Below, one piece after another: positions 29,897 through 38,618 of a stretch of DNA of 64,000 bases. A program made the position numbers and the translations under genes. The notes under the pieces were generated by a model that did no database searches, was not told the DNA's origin, and saw nothing but the letters and a program-made list of their open reading frames with translations. Source of the DNA: Methylobacterium sp. J-026 (lineage in GTDB: Bacteria > Pseudomonadota > Alphaproteobacteria > Rhizobiales > Beijerinckiaceae); assembly GCF_022829585.1 (NCBI RefSeq), contig NZ_JAKSYC010000327.1, positions 62,001 through 126,000 on the forward strand. The letters run 5' to 3'. Position 1 is the first letter of the stretch; every line of letters begins with the position of its first letter.

Positions 29897-29932
29897 CGGG
29901 ACCGCCCCCGGACAGACGGAGCATCGACGCCG

Positions 29933-30790
29933 ATGGATGTCGCAGGTGTCACCTTTCGCCGGGTCGCGCTACCCGGGCTTGGCCTGAACGTGGCCGAGGC
30001 CGGCCCCGCTTCGGGCGCGCCGACGATCCTGCTGCACGGTTTCCCGGAATTTTGGTACGGCTGGCGCCACCAGATCGGCCCGCTCGCCGAGGCGGGCCTG
30101 CGGGTCCTGGCGCCGGATCAGCGCGGCTACGGCCTCAGTGACAAGCCGTCCGGCATCGAAGCCTATCATCTGGACCGGCTGGCCGGCGACGTCCTCGCCC
30201 TGGCCGACGCCTACGGCTTCGCAGAAATCCGGTTGGTCGGCCACGATTGGGGTGGGATCGTCGCGTGGTGGCTGGCGAGCCGGCATCCCGACCGGATCGC
30301 GCGGCTCGCCATCCTGAACGCGCCGCATCCCGCCATCCTCGGCGACTACATGTGCCACCATCCCGGCCAGTGGCTGCGCAGCTCCTATGTCGGCCTGTTC
30401 CAGATCCCCGGCCTGCCCGAGCGCCTGCTCACCGCGGATCGGTGCCGGGCCCTGCGGCGCGCGCTGACCAACACAAGCCGGCCGGGGGCCTTCGCGGCCG
30501 CCGAACTCGACGGCTATGTCGAGGCCTGGCTCCGGCCCGGCGCGATGACATCCATGCTGAACTGGTATCGCGCTCTGGTTCGCCTGCCCCGGGCGACGCC
30601 ACCGCGGGTCCGCGTCCCCACCGTGATCCTCTGGGGGCGCCAGGACACCGCGCTGCAGCCGGGCCTGGCGGAGGCGAGCCTGGCCTTCTGCGACGCCGGC
30701 CGGATCCGCTGGTACGACCGCGCCAGCCACTGGCTCGCGCACGAGGAGCCGGCCTCGGTCAACGCCGATCTCGCCGACTTCCTCGCTTGA
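29933..30790 (+). CDS. alpha/beta hydrolase, epoxide-hydrolase-like
   Basis: This 285-residue protein matches the epoxide hydrolase / haloacetate dehalogenase group of the alpha/beta fold. It has the oxyanion loop ILLHGFPEFWYGWRHQI, DQRGYGLSDKP, and a nucleophile elbow VGHDWGGIVAW with Asp105 in place of Ser. The acid-bearing loop VILWGRQDTAL and the C-terminal His in ASHWLAHEEP complete the triad. Asp nucleophiles act on epoxides or C-halogen bonds. The exact substrate cannot be inferred. No signal peptide is present. Confidence 0.88.
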   Translation: MDVAGVTFRRVALPGLGLNVAEAGPASGAPTILLHGFPEFWYGWRHQIGPLAEAGLRVLAPDQRGYGLSDKPSGIEAYHLDRLAGDVLALADAYGFAEIRLVGHDWGGIVAWWLASRHPDRIARLAILNAPHPAILGDYMCHHPGQWLRSSYVGLFQIPGLPERLLTADRCRALRRALTNTSRPGAFAAAELDGYVEAWLRPGAMTSMLNWYRALVRLPRATPPRVRVPTVILWGRQDTALQPGLAEASLAFCDAGRIRWYDRASHWLAHEEPASVNADLADFLA

Positions 30791-30961
30791 ACGCCGCTCC
30801 AGTAGAGGGGCAAAGGATCCGGCACAGTCAAAACGTGCCGTGCCTTGCAGGTCCTCTTCTAGTCTCGGAAGCGTCGAAGGATCGGGCGCGGTGTACGTGC
30901 AGGACGATCGATTAATCCTGCCTCCAGAATAAATTCAATCCTGCGTTCTCCGCGACATTCC

Positions 30962-30986
30962 GGAACCATTCGACCACTTTCCGTTT
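30962..30986 (+). promoter_or_regulatory. candidate EcfG (PhyR-controlled) promoter
   Basis: GGAAC (30962-30966) and CGTTT (30982-30986) lie 15-16 bp apart, depending on how the -10 is aligned. This fits the general-stress sigma EcfG promoter type GGAAC-N16/17-CGTT known from Methylobacterium, with spacing at the short end. It is 40 bp before the chosen ATG of the His-rich exported protein. Match by eye only. Confidence 0.4.
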
Positions 30987-31025
30987 GGGTGGGTGCTCAT
31001 GAGAGCGTTCCGGAGATACGCGACG

Positions 31026-31319
31026 ATGTCTTTCCACACCCTGCTGACTGCGGGCTTCGTCTTCGGCGGCATCATGGCCGCCACGGCGACCGCCCAGGCC
31101 GCTCCGGCCGTGCCACAGACCGGCCTGGCCGGGCACGACATGGTCAAGACCATTGCGATGCATCACCATCACCGGATGCACCGCCATCATTCCACCCGCC
31201 ACGAGCGGCGGATGCGCCGTCTCAACACGATGCGCCACGGCAATCCGAACGCGCGCAACCCGTCGCGGCCCGGCTATCAGCAGCAGCTCGGCAACACCAC
31301 CGGCGGCCCGCGCTACTGA
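31026..31319 (+). CDS. small exported His/Arg-rich protein
   Basis: This 97-residue protein has the signal peptide MSFHTLLTAGFVFGGIMAATATAQAAPA. The mature part is strongly enriched in His, Arg and Met, with HHHHRMHRHHSTRHERRMRR in the middle and a Pro/Gln/Gly-rich end. The His clusters could bind metal ions (Ni, Cu, Zn) in the periplasm, but no metal-transport gene is adjacent, so this is inference. ATG 31026 has GGAG at 31012-31015. In-frame starts at 30993 (GTG) and 30999 (ATG) would lengthen the signal. A candidate EcfG promoter precedes it. Confidence 0.6.
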   Translation: MSFHTLLTAGFVFGGIMAATATAQAAPAVPQTGLAGHDMVKTIAMHHHHRMHRHHSTRHERRMRRLNTMRHGNPNARNPSRPGYQQQLGNTTGGPRY

Positions 31320-31454
31320 GCCCCAGGATACGGGTACGGCGCCACGCTCTTCCGGGAGCGGCAGCCTGCGATCATCCACCGCCGCGGCGGCTTCTCCCCA
31401 GCCGCGTCGGTGTACGCGTCCTGATTCGCGGACGCCGCTCTGCTAAGAGCTGTC

Positions 31455-34172
31455 ATGGCTCGAACCGCCGTCCGCCCCGCCGCCGATATCACGCACGCCC
31501 CCGGCCTCGACCCGGCCGGCGCCACGCCGATGATGGCGCAGTACATCGAGATCAAGGCCGCCAATCCGGATTGCCTGCTGTTTTACCGGATGGGCGACTT
31601 CTACGAGCTGTTCTTCGAGGATGCCGAGATCGCCTCCCGGGCGCTCGGGATCGTCCTGACGAAGCGCGGCCGGCACGCGGGGACCGAGATCCCGATGTGC
31701 GGCGTGCCGGTCGAGCGCTCCGACGATTACCTGAATCGCCTGATCGCCCTTGGGCACCGGGTCGCCGTGTGCGAGCAGACCGAGGATCCCGCAGAGGCCA
31801 AGAAACGCGGCCCGAAATCGGTCGTGCGCCGGGAGGTGGTGCGCCTCGTCACACCGGGCACGATCACGGAGGACCGGCTCCTCGATCCGGCCCGGGCCAA
31901 CCTTCTGCTGGCGATCGGACGCCGCAAGACCGGGGAGGGGGTGGTCGCCTACGGTCTGGCCGCCGTCGACATCTCCACCGGGCGCTTCGCCCTGAGCGAG
32001 GTCGCGGGTGGCGATCTCGCCGGCGCCATCGCCCGGCACGACCCGCGGGAGATCGTCCTGTCGGAGGCGATTCACGCGGATCCCGCCTTGGCGCGGCTGT
32101 GGCAGGAGAGCCGCGCCGCGATCGTGCCGCTCGCGCAGGCGGAACTGGAACCGCAGGCGGCCGAGCGGCGGCTGCGCGAGCAGTACGGCGTCTCGACCCT
32201 CGACGGCTTCGGCCAGTTCACCCGGGCCGAAATCACGGCCGCCGGTGCCGCGCTCCTCTACATCGCCCGGACGCAGCTCGCGGCCCGGCCGACCCTGGCG
32301 GTCCCGACCCGCGAGGATGCGGGCGGGACGCTGGCGATCGATGCGGCGACCCGGCTCAATCTCGAACTCACCCGCACCCTGTCCGGGGAGCGCGCCGGCA
32401 GCCTCCTCGCCACCATTGACCGCACCGTGACGGCCAACGGGGCACGTCTCCTGGCCGAGCACCTCGCCGGACCGCTGACCCAGCTCGAGGCCATCGCCCG
32501 GCGCCATGCCGCCGTGGCGCATCTCGTGGACGATGCCGCCCTGCGCGGCGGCCTGCGCGACGCCCTGGCCCGGGCCCCCGACCTCGCCCGCGCCCTGTCG
32601 CGGACCGGACTCGGCCGGGCGGGACCGCGCGATCTCGCGGCGATCCGGGACGGCCTGGCCGTGGCGGCGGAACTCGGGGGGCGCCTGTCCGCCATCCCGG
32701 CCCTGCCGGAGGATCTCGCCCGGCTGGCCGGCCACCTCGCCGCGGCCGATCCGGAGCTGATCGCGACGCTGACGGCGGCGCTCGCCGACGACCTTCCCCT
32801 GAGCCGGAGGGACGGCGGCTTCGTGCGGGCCGGCTACCATGCGGAGATCGACGAGGCTCGCATCCTCGGCCAGGATTCCCGCAAGGTCGTCGCCGCCCTG
32901 CAGGCGCGCTACGCCGAGCAGACCGGCTGCCGGACGCTGCGCATCAAGCACAACAACCTTCTCGGGTACTTCATCGAGGTTCCGCAATCCGTCGGCGAAG
33001 CCTGTCTGAAGGGACTCCAGAGCGACTTCGTCCATCGCCAGACCATGGTGGACGCGATGCGCTTCACCAGCGTCGAACTGGGCGCGCTCGAATCCAAGAT
33101 CTCAGGGGCCTCCGACCGGGCGCTGGCCCTGGAGGCGGCGGTGTTCGACGACCTCTCTGCCCGCGTCCTCGCCCGGGCCGACGCCGTCGCCGAGGTTGCC
33201 GAGGCGCTGGCCGGCCTCGACGTGGCGGCGAGCCACGCCGAACTCGCGGTCGAGCTCGACTGGCGCCGGCCCGTGGTCGACGATTCGCTGAGCTTCGTCG
33301 TGGCGGGCGGGCGGCACCCGGTGGTCGAGGCGGCCCTGCGCCGGGCGGGGGAGCCGTTCATCGCCAACGATTGCGACCTCTCGGGCGAGACCCGCGGCCG
33401 GATCCGGCTGATCACCGGCCCCAACATGGGCGGCAAGTCCACGTTCCTGCGCCAGAACGCGCTGATCGCCGTGCTCGCCCAGATCGGCGCCTTCGTGCCG
33501 GCCGCCGAGGCGCGGATCGGGCGGGTCGACCGGCTGTTCTCCCGGGTCGGCGCCGCCGACGACCTCGCCCGGGGGCAATCGACCTTCATGGTCGAGATGG
33601 TCGAGACCGCCGCGATCCTCAATCAGGCGAGCCGCCGCTCGCTGGTGATCCTGGACGAGATCGGCCGCGGCACCGCGACCTTCGACGGCCTGTCCATCGC
33701 CTGGGCCTGTCTGGAGCATCTGCACGAGGTGAACGCCTGCCGGGCGCTCTTCGCCACGCATTTCCACGAGCTGACCGCTTTGGGCGACCGCCTCGCCCGG
33801 CTCGAGAACGCCACCCTGAAGGTGGCCGAGCACCGGGACGGCGTCGTGTTCCTGCACGAGGTCGTGCCGGGGGTGGCCGAGCGCAGCTACGGCCTGCAGG
33901 TGGCCCGCCTCGCCGGGCTGCCCGGCAGCGTCGTGACCCGGGCCGGGGCGATCCTCAAGAGTCTGGAGAAGGCCGAGCGCGGCCGCCCCGCCCGAGCCCG
34001 GATCGACGACCTGCCACTCTTCGCCGCCCTGGCGCCGCCTCCGCCCCCGGAGGCGCCCCCCGAGGATCCCCTCGGGGCGATGCTCGACACCATCGATCCG
34101 GATGCGCTGACGCCCCGGGAGGCGCTGGATGCCCTCTACCGGCTGAAGCGCGAGCGGGTGGGGCGGGGCTGA
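31455..34172 (+). CDS. mutS: DNA mismatch repair protein MutS
   Basis: This 905-residue protein has domain I with the mismatch-wedge motif CLLFYRMGDFYELFFEDA (F-Y-E), and a clamp/lever region. The ATPase has Walker A TGPNMGGKSTFLRQ (about residue 654), FSRVGAADDLARGQSTFMVEM (dimer-composite site), Walker B LVILDEIGRGTATFDG and TATFDGLSIAW-type motifs, then FATHFHEL. The last 60 residues contain a Pro-rich linker (APPPPPEAPPEDPLGAMLD) before a C-terminal helix for tetramer/beta-clamp contact. It recognises mispairs to start repair. Complete and ordinary. Confidence 0.97.
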   Translation: MARTAVRPAADITHAPGLDPAGATPMMAQYIEIKAANPDCLLFYRMGDFYELFFEDAEIASRALGIVLTKRGRHAGTEIPMCGVPVERSDDYLNRLIALGHRVAVCEQTEDPAEAKKRGPKSVVRREVVRLVTPGTITEDRLLDPARANLLLAIGRRKTGEGVVAYGLAAVDISTGRFALSEVAGGDLAGAIARHDPREIVLSEAIHADPALARLWQESRAAIVPLAQAELEPQAAERRLREQYGVSTLDGFGQFTRAEITAAGAALLYIARTQLAARPTLAVPTREDAGGTLAIDAATRLNLELTRTLSGERAGSLLATIDRTVTANGARLLAEHLAGPLTQLEAIARRHAAVAHLVDDAALRGGLRDALARAPDLARALSRTGLGRAGPRDLAAIRDGLAVAAELGGRLSAIPALPEDLARLAGHLAAADPELIATLTAALADDLPLSRRDGGFVRAGYHAEIDEARILGQDSRKVVAALQARYAEQTGCRTLRIKHNNLLGYFIEVPQSVGEACLKGLQSDFVHRQTMVDAMRFTSVELGALESKISGASDRALALEAAVFDDLSARVLARADAVAEVAEALAGLDVAASHAELAVELDWRRPVVDDSLSFVVAGGRHPVVEAALRRAGEPFIANDCDLSGETRGRIRLITGPNMGGKSTFLRQNALIAVLAQIGAFVPAAEARIGRVDRLFSRVGAADDLARGQSTFMVEMVETAAILNQASRRSLVILDEIGRGTATFDGLSIAWACLEHLHEVNACRALFATHFHELTALGDRLARLENATLKVAEHRDGVVFLHEVVPGVAERSYGLQVARLAGLPGSVVTRAGAILKSLEKAERGRPARARIDDLPLFAALAPPPPPEAPPEDPLGAMLDTIDPDALTPREALDALYRLKRERVGRG

Positions 34173-34426
34173 GCGGTTCGCCTCTGGCACGTCGTAGTTG
34201 GAGAGCGGGACCGGCCGATAGCGCGCTCCCACTCGCCCCTGCGGACCCACCGGATTTACATATCGCTGCCGGATAGGGGCAATGATCGGACCCACGCGCG
34301 GGTCTCCGCTCCCGTCCAAGGGAAGGGAAGTGGTTTGGCAGTCCCGGGCTGCGCGTTTTCTCGATCAGCCCAAGAATCGCGCCTCCGCGGGCGACCCTCC
34401 GCCGCCGCACCGGTTCGACCCAGCCC

Positions 34427-34864
34427 TCAGACCGGTGCGGGCCAGAACCCGTCCGGACAGGCCGGCTCGCCGCGGCCGGCGCGCCGGTCGGCCAGGTAGT
34501 CGAGGGTGCTGGCCACCACGCGCTCGGAATAGGGCTTGGCGATCACCCCGATGGCGCCGGCGAAATCCTTGGGGATGCGCTTCGCGTTGGCGGTCATGAA
34601 CACCACGGTGGTGCGCCGGTCCTGTGAGAGCGCCCGGGCGACCTCGATGCCGGTCGGGCCGTCGATGAGATGAATATCCACCAGCGCGACGTCGGGTGCG
34701 GTCGAACGGCCCATGGCGATGGCCTCGGTGGAATTTCCGGCGATGCCCACCGTGATATGGCCAAGCTCGTCCAGCAGGCATTCGAGTTCGAGGGCGATCA
34801 GCGCCTCGTCCTCCACCACGAGGACGCGGAGCGCGGCTTCCAACGCGGCGTTCCCGGTGCCCAT
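34427..34864 (-). CDS. single-domain response regulator (LovR-like position)
   Basis: This 145-residue protein is a lone receiver domain. It has an acidic pocket (Glu18, Asp19), phospho-acceptor Asp63 in VALVDIHLIDGPTG, Thr91 (VVFMTANAK) and Lys110 in VIAKPYSERV. There is no output domain, so it probably acts as a phosphate sink or partner protein. It lies 62 bp downstream of the LOV-histidine kinase on the same strand and is very likely cotranscribed. The pair resembles Caulobacter LovK/LovR, where LovR opposes LovK signalling to the general stress response. That parallel is inference. Confidence 0.88.
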   Translation of the reverse strand: MGTGNAALEAALRVLVVEDEALIALELECLLDELGHITVGIAGNSTEAIAMGRSTAPDVALVDIHLIDGPTGIEVARALSQDRRTTVVFMTANAKRIPKDFAGAIGVIAKPYSERVVASTLDYLADRRAGRGEPACPDGFWPAPV

Positions 34865-34926
34865 GCGTTCTCCGTGTCACCGTGCCGTGGACGCCGCCGC
34901 AAGCTTGGAGCGTTCACACGCAAGAC

Positions 34927-36003
34927 TCAAGACACGGACTTCAGCGGGATATCGATCTCCACGACGGTACCCGGTCCGGCATCCGCCCAGGCTATGGTTC
35001 CGCGCATCTGCCGAACAACCATCTCCACGAGATTGCGCCCGAAACCCGCCGGATTGGGCGACACGGCCGCCAGCCCGACCCCGTCATCGCGGATCGTCAG
35101 GTGCATGCCGCTCTCCGTCCGCCGGGCGGCGATCGAGACCCGCCCCTCGCGGGCGTCCGGGAAGGCGTGGCGCAACGCATTGGCGGTCAGTTCGTGGATG
35201 AGCAGGGCCAGCGGCGCCGCCATGGCGGCCGCCACCGCGATCGGCTCAACGTCGGCCTCGATCCGCCGCACTTCCGGATCGAGGCCGGCATTCATGTCGG
35301 CCAGGAACTCGGCCGCGAAGTCGCCGAGGTTAAAATGCGCACAATCCCCCTCGGAATAGAGCAGCCGGTGCGCCGTCGACAAGGCACCGATGCGCTCGGC
35401 CATGTTCTGAAGCGCGTCGCGCGCCTCGCCCTCGGGCGTCCGGCGGGCCTTGAGCAGCATCAGCGATGAGATCACCTGCAGGTTGTTCTTCACCCGGTGA
35501 TCGACTTCGTGCAGCAGGGCGGTCTTCTGCTCCAGGGCTGCGCTCAGGGCATGCGTGCGTGCCTCGACCAGGCGTTCCAGCTCGCCGGTGGTGTCACGCA
35601 TGGTGTCTTCGAGCTGATGGACATAGGTCATGTCCGCCTGAGCGGCGTAGTAGAACGCTACGCCCTCCGTATCGCTCACCGGCGTGATGGTCATCGCGTT
35701 CCAGAACGGCGTACCGTCCTTGCGATAGTTCAGCAGTTCCACCGAGATCGGTTCCGCCACCTGAATCGCAGCGCGGATCCGCTCGACGGCGGTTCGGTCG
35801 GTCGCAGGGCCCTGAAGCATGCGGCAATTGCGCCCAACGACTTCCTGCAGGCCGTACCCGGTAACCTGCAGGAACGCATCGTTGGCCCAGGCAACAGGAT
35901 TGTCCGGCGCGCGCGCGTCGGTGATCACCATGGGCGACGGGCTTCGAGCGAAGGCATCGACCAGCGTCGCCGGCGGCAGGGCGGGCTCGGACCGGGCACT
36001 CAA
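34927..36003 (-). CDS. LOV-domain histidine kinase (HWE/HisKA_2 type), putative blue-light sensor
   Basis: This 358-residue protein has no membrane segment. Residues about 14-125 are a LOV (PAS) domain: GYGLQEVVGRNCRMLQGPATD contains photoactive Cys60. The FMN contacts are matched by Asn92 (LNYRKDG), Asn102 (FWNAM) and Gln122 (YAAQADMTYVH). A coiled-coil linker (130-160) leads to a phospho-acceptor block LLHEVDHRVKNNLQVISSLM with His169. The ATPase region follows, with ALLIHELTANALRHAF (Asn275) and RDDGVGL. The H-R-x-K-N-N-L-Q box defines the HisKA_2/HWE kinase class. Blue light should form a flavin-Cys adduct and alter kinase output. Canonical NCRFLQ is NCRMLQ here. Confidence 0.92.
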   Translation of the reverse strand: MSARSEPALPPATLVDAFARSPSPMVITDARAPDNPVAWANDAFLQVTGYGLQEVVGRNCRMLQGPATDRTAVERIRAAIQVAEPISVELLNYRKDGTPFWNAMTITPVSDTEGVAFYYAAQADMTYVHQLEDTMRDTTGELERLVEARTHALSAALEQKTALLHEVDHRVKNNLQVISSLMLLKARRTPEGEARDALQNMAERIGALSTAHRLLYSEGDCAHFNLGDFAAEFLADMNAGLDPEVRRIEADVEPIAVAAAMAAPLALLIHELTANALRHAFPDAREGRVSIAARRTESGMHLTIRDDGVGLAAVSPNPAGFGRNLVEMVVRQMRGTIAWADAGPGTVVEIDIPLKSVS

Positions 36004-36207
36004 CGCATCATTCCATACTCTGTGCAGCGACGTGGGGGTCCGCCGGCGTCTCCTGCACGCCGCGATCCCCCGGTGGTGGACATCGCGTTAAGCGGCGTTC
36101 GATCAAGCCTCCGGCAGGTAGCATCACAATCCGGCGAGACACTCCGCGGCGCAAGGTTGCCACGATTTCGCGAGATCAAGGCCATGAGGGCTCAGGAGTT
36201 CCATGCC

Positions 36208-37590
36208 ATGGGCAACCCACCACAGGCGATGCGCCGCTTCCGCCTCCGCGACATCGTCGAGGATCGGCGCATCGCGCTGATGCTCGCGCTCGGATTCTCG
36301 TCCGGCCTGCCGCTGCTGCTGGTGCTGGGGACCTTCACGCTCCGCCTCGCCTTCTCGGATATCGACGTGCGGGCCATCGGGCTGTTCAGCTATGTGGCAC
36401 TGCCCTACTCGCTGAAGTTCCTGTGGGCCTCGGCGATCGACCGCCTGGACGTGCCGGTCCTGAGCGCCCGGCTCGGACGCCGCCGGGCCTGGATGGTCAC
36501 GACCCAGGCGGCGGTCGCCCTGTGCCTCGTCCTGATGGCCTTCGCCGACCCGAAGACGAACCTGGCGCTGCTGGGGCTCGCGGCCTTCCTGATGGCGTTC
36601 TGCGCGGCGAGCCAGGACGTGGTCATCGACGGCTGGCGCATCGACGCGGCGGGCAGCGACTTCCAGGGCATCCTGGCGGCGACCTCGAACCTCGGCTACC
36701 GCCTCGGCCTGATCGCTGCGGGCGCGGGCGCGCTGTTCATCGCCGCGGCCGGGGGCTGGACGCTGGCCTACCTGATCATGGCCGCGCTCATGCTGGTGGG
36801 GATGGTCGCGGCCCTGCTGGCGCCGGCCTTCGACGTCGCCCGCGCAGCCCCGGCGGAGACCATAGGCGGCTCGCGAATCCACTCGATGCGCCGCGCGATC
36901 CTGGAGCCCCTGACCGAGCTCCACGCTCGCTTCGGGAACGCCCTCTGGGGCATCCTCCTGCTCGTGGCCCTCTTCCGCCTGCCGGACTTCCTGTCCGGGG
37001 TGATGGCGAGCCCGCTCTATCGGACCCTGGGCTTCGATCTCCGGGAGATCGCCACCGTCACAAAGCTCTACGGGATCTGGGTGGGGATCGCGGGCGGTTT
37101 CGCCGGCGGTTGGGCGCTCGCCCGACTCGGGCTGTTCCCGACATTGCTCCTCGGCGCGTTCCTGGCCGCGGCCTCGCACCTCGCCTTCGCGTGGCTGTCG
37201 GCCGGCGGGCCGGAGGTCTGGCGCCTGACCGTGGCGATCTCCGTCGAGAATTTCTGCGGCTCCTTTGCGGGCATCGTGCTGATCGCCTACATGTCGAGCC
37301 TCACCAGCACGGCCTACGCGGCGACGCAGTATGCGCTGTTCTCGTCGCTCTACGCCCTGCCGGGCAAGCTGATCGCGGGGGCGTCGGGCTTCGTGGTCGC
37401 GGCGATCGGGTATCCGGCCTTCTTCGTGATAACATCGCTGGTCGGCATCCCGGTGCTGGTCCTCTGCCTCGCCGTCGGGCGCCGCGGCACCCGGCCGGCC
37501 GCCGAGGCGGCGCGGGCCGCCGACATGGCGGGGAACCGCATGCCGGGCGCCGAGCTTCCTTCCACGGCGCGGGCCCCGGGCACCGCGTGA
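36208..37590 (+). CDS. AmpG-like MFS permease
   Basis: This 460-residue polytopic protein of the AmpG/MFS type has FSSGLPLLLVLGTFTLRLAFSD at the start. It carries LPYSLKFLWASAIDRLDVPVL (the L-x-x-P-x-x-x-K-x-x-W-A/S-P-x-x-D pattern of AmpG), then SQDVVIDGWRIDAA and a late Y-x-A-T-Q-Y-A-L-F-S-S motif. AmpG imports anhydromuropeptides from wall turnover. The ATG at 36208 is chosen because AGGAG (36194-36198) stands 9 bp before it; an ATG at 36184 is in frame. It diverges from the LOV kinase with 204 bp between. Substrate is by homology of pattern. Confidence 0.82.
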   Translation: MGNPPQAMRRFRLRDIVEDRRIALMLALGFSSGLPLLLVLGTFTLRLAFSDIDVRAIGLFSYVALPYSLKFLWASAIDRLDVPVLSARLGRRRAWMVTTQAAVALCLVLMAFADPKTNLALLGLAAFLMAFCAASQDVVIDGWRIDAAGSDFQGILAATSNLGYRLGLIAAGAGALFIAAAGGWTLAYLIMAALMLVGMVAALLAPAFDVARAAPAETIGGSRIHSMRRAILEPLTELHARFGNALWGILLLVALFRLPDFLSGVMASPLYRTLGFDLREIATVTKLYGIWVGIAGGFAGGWALARLGLFPTLLLGAFLAAASHLAFAWLSAGGPEVWRLTVAISVENFCGSFAGIVLIAYMSSLTSTAYAATQYALFSSLYALPGKLIAGASGFVVAAIGYPAFFVITSLVGIPVLVLCLAVGRRGTRPAAEAARAADMAGNRMPGAELPSTARAPGTA

Positions 37591-37615
37591 CCGGAACAGA
37601 TCCAGGGATCTACGG

Positions 37616-38554
37616 ATGAGCACGACCGACCTCACCCGCGCCGGCGATATCCTGCCGACGGTGACCCGAGAGACCGTGCTGAGCGACGCGGATCTCGCCG
37701 CCCTGCGCCGGGCGGTGGCGGCACTGGAGCGCCCGAGCCTCGCCGCGCGCCTCTCCGCGGCGGCGGGAGCCCCCCTCGACATCATCGGCCGCTCGCTGCC
37801 CGCCCCCGTGACCGAGGCGGTCAGCCGCAGCACCGAGGCTGCGATGCGCGTGGCGCTGCGGGTCGCCCTGGCAACGCTGCCGCGCAAGGCCTTGGCGCCC
37901 ACGTCGGACGATGCCCTGGGTGCGGCCACCGCGAAGGCCGCGAGCCGGATGACGCGGCTCCTCGGTTCGGGCGATGCCAAGCACAAGGCCTTGGCGGCGC
38001 TCTCCGGAGCGGTGGGAGGCGCGTTCGGCCTCACGACCCTGGCCGTCGAACTCCCGGTCTCCACGACGCTGATGCTGCGCTCAATCGCCGAGATCGCCCG
38101 CGAGGAGGGCGAGGATCTGGAAACGCCCGAAGGCGCGCTCGCCTGCGTTCAGGTCTTCGCCCTGAGCGGCCGGACGTCGGCCGCGACGGAGGCGGGCTCC
38201 GCCCTGACGGAGAGCGGCTACTTCGCCGTGCGGGCCGCCCTGGCCAAGACCCTGGCGGAGGCCGCCCGCTATGCCGGCAGCAAGACGCTCCTCGACCAGT
38301 CTGCCCCGGCCCTGATCCGGTTCACCGCGCAGATCGCGGCACGTTTCGGCCTCGTGGTGTCGCAGAAGGTCGCCGCGCAGACCGTACCGATCCTGGGCGC
38401 GTTCGGGGGCGCGGCGGTCAACACCGCCTTCATGAACCACTTCCAGGCGACGGCGCACGCCCATTTCACGGTCCGGCGCCTGGAACGGACCTATGGGGAA
38501 CCGGCCATCCGGGCCGCCTACGAGGTCGAGAAGGCCGCCCTCGGCACCGCTTGA
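37616..38554 (+). CDS. EcsC family protein
   Basis: This 312-residue protein matches the EcsC family: an N-terminal helical part, then SGAVGGAFGLTTLAVELPVSTTLMLRSIAEIAREEGEDL. Its C-terminal LVVSQKVAAQTVPILGAFGGAAVNTAFMNHFQATAHAHFTVRRLERTYG is the family's most conserved block. EcsC of Bacillus sits with an ABC transporter but its action is unknown, and elsewhere it occurs alone, as here. Two moderately hydrophobic Gly-rich segments suggest membrane association. It is 25 bp after the AmpG-like gene and probably cotranscribed. Confidence 0.85.
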   Translation: MSTTDLTRAGDILPTVTRETVLSDADLAALRRAVAALERPSLAARLSAAAGAPLDIIGRSLPAPVTEAVSRSTEAAMRVALRVALATLPRKALAPTSDDALGAATAKAASRMTRLLGSGDAKHKALAALSGAVGGAFGLTTLAVELPVSTTLMLRSIAEIAREEGEDLETPEGALACVQVFALSGRTSAATEAGSALTESGYFAVRAALAKTLAEAARYAGSKTLLDQSAPALIRFTAQIAARFGLVVSQKVAAQTVPILGAFGGAAVNTAFMNHFQATAHAHFTVRRLERTYGEPAIRAAYEVEKAALGTA

Positions 38555-38618
38555 TCGGCCGGCGCTCCATCCTCCAGGATAGGCCGCTTCCCTGCGGAGC
38601 GGCGGAGCGGAGGCGGCA

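Noticed and set aside
36124..38064. 646-residue minus-strand ORF opposite the AmpG-like and EcsC genes
   Set aside because: It covers two real plus-strand genes with clear family motifs; no domains in the shadow product.
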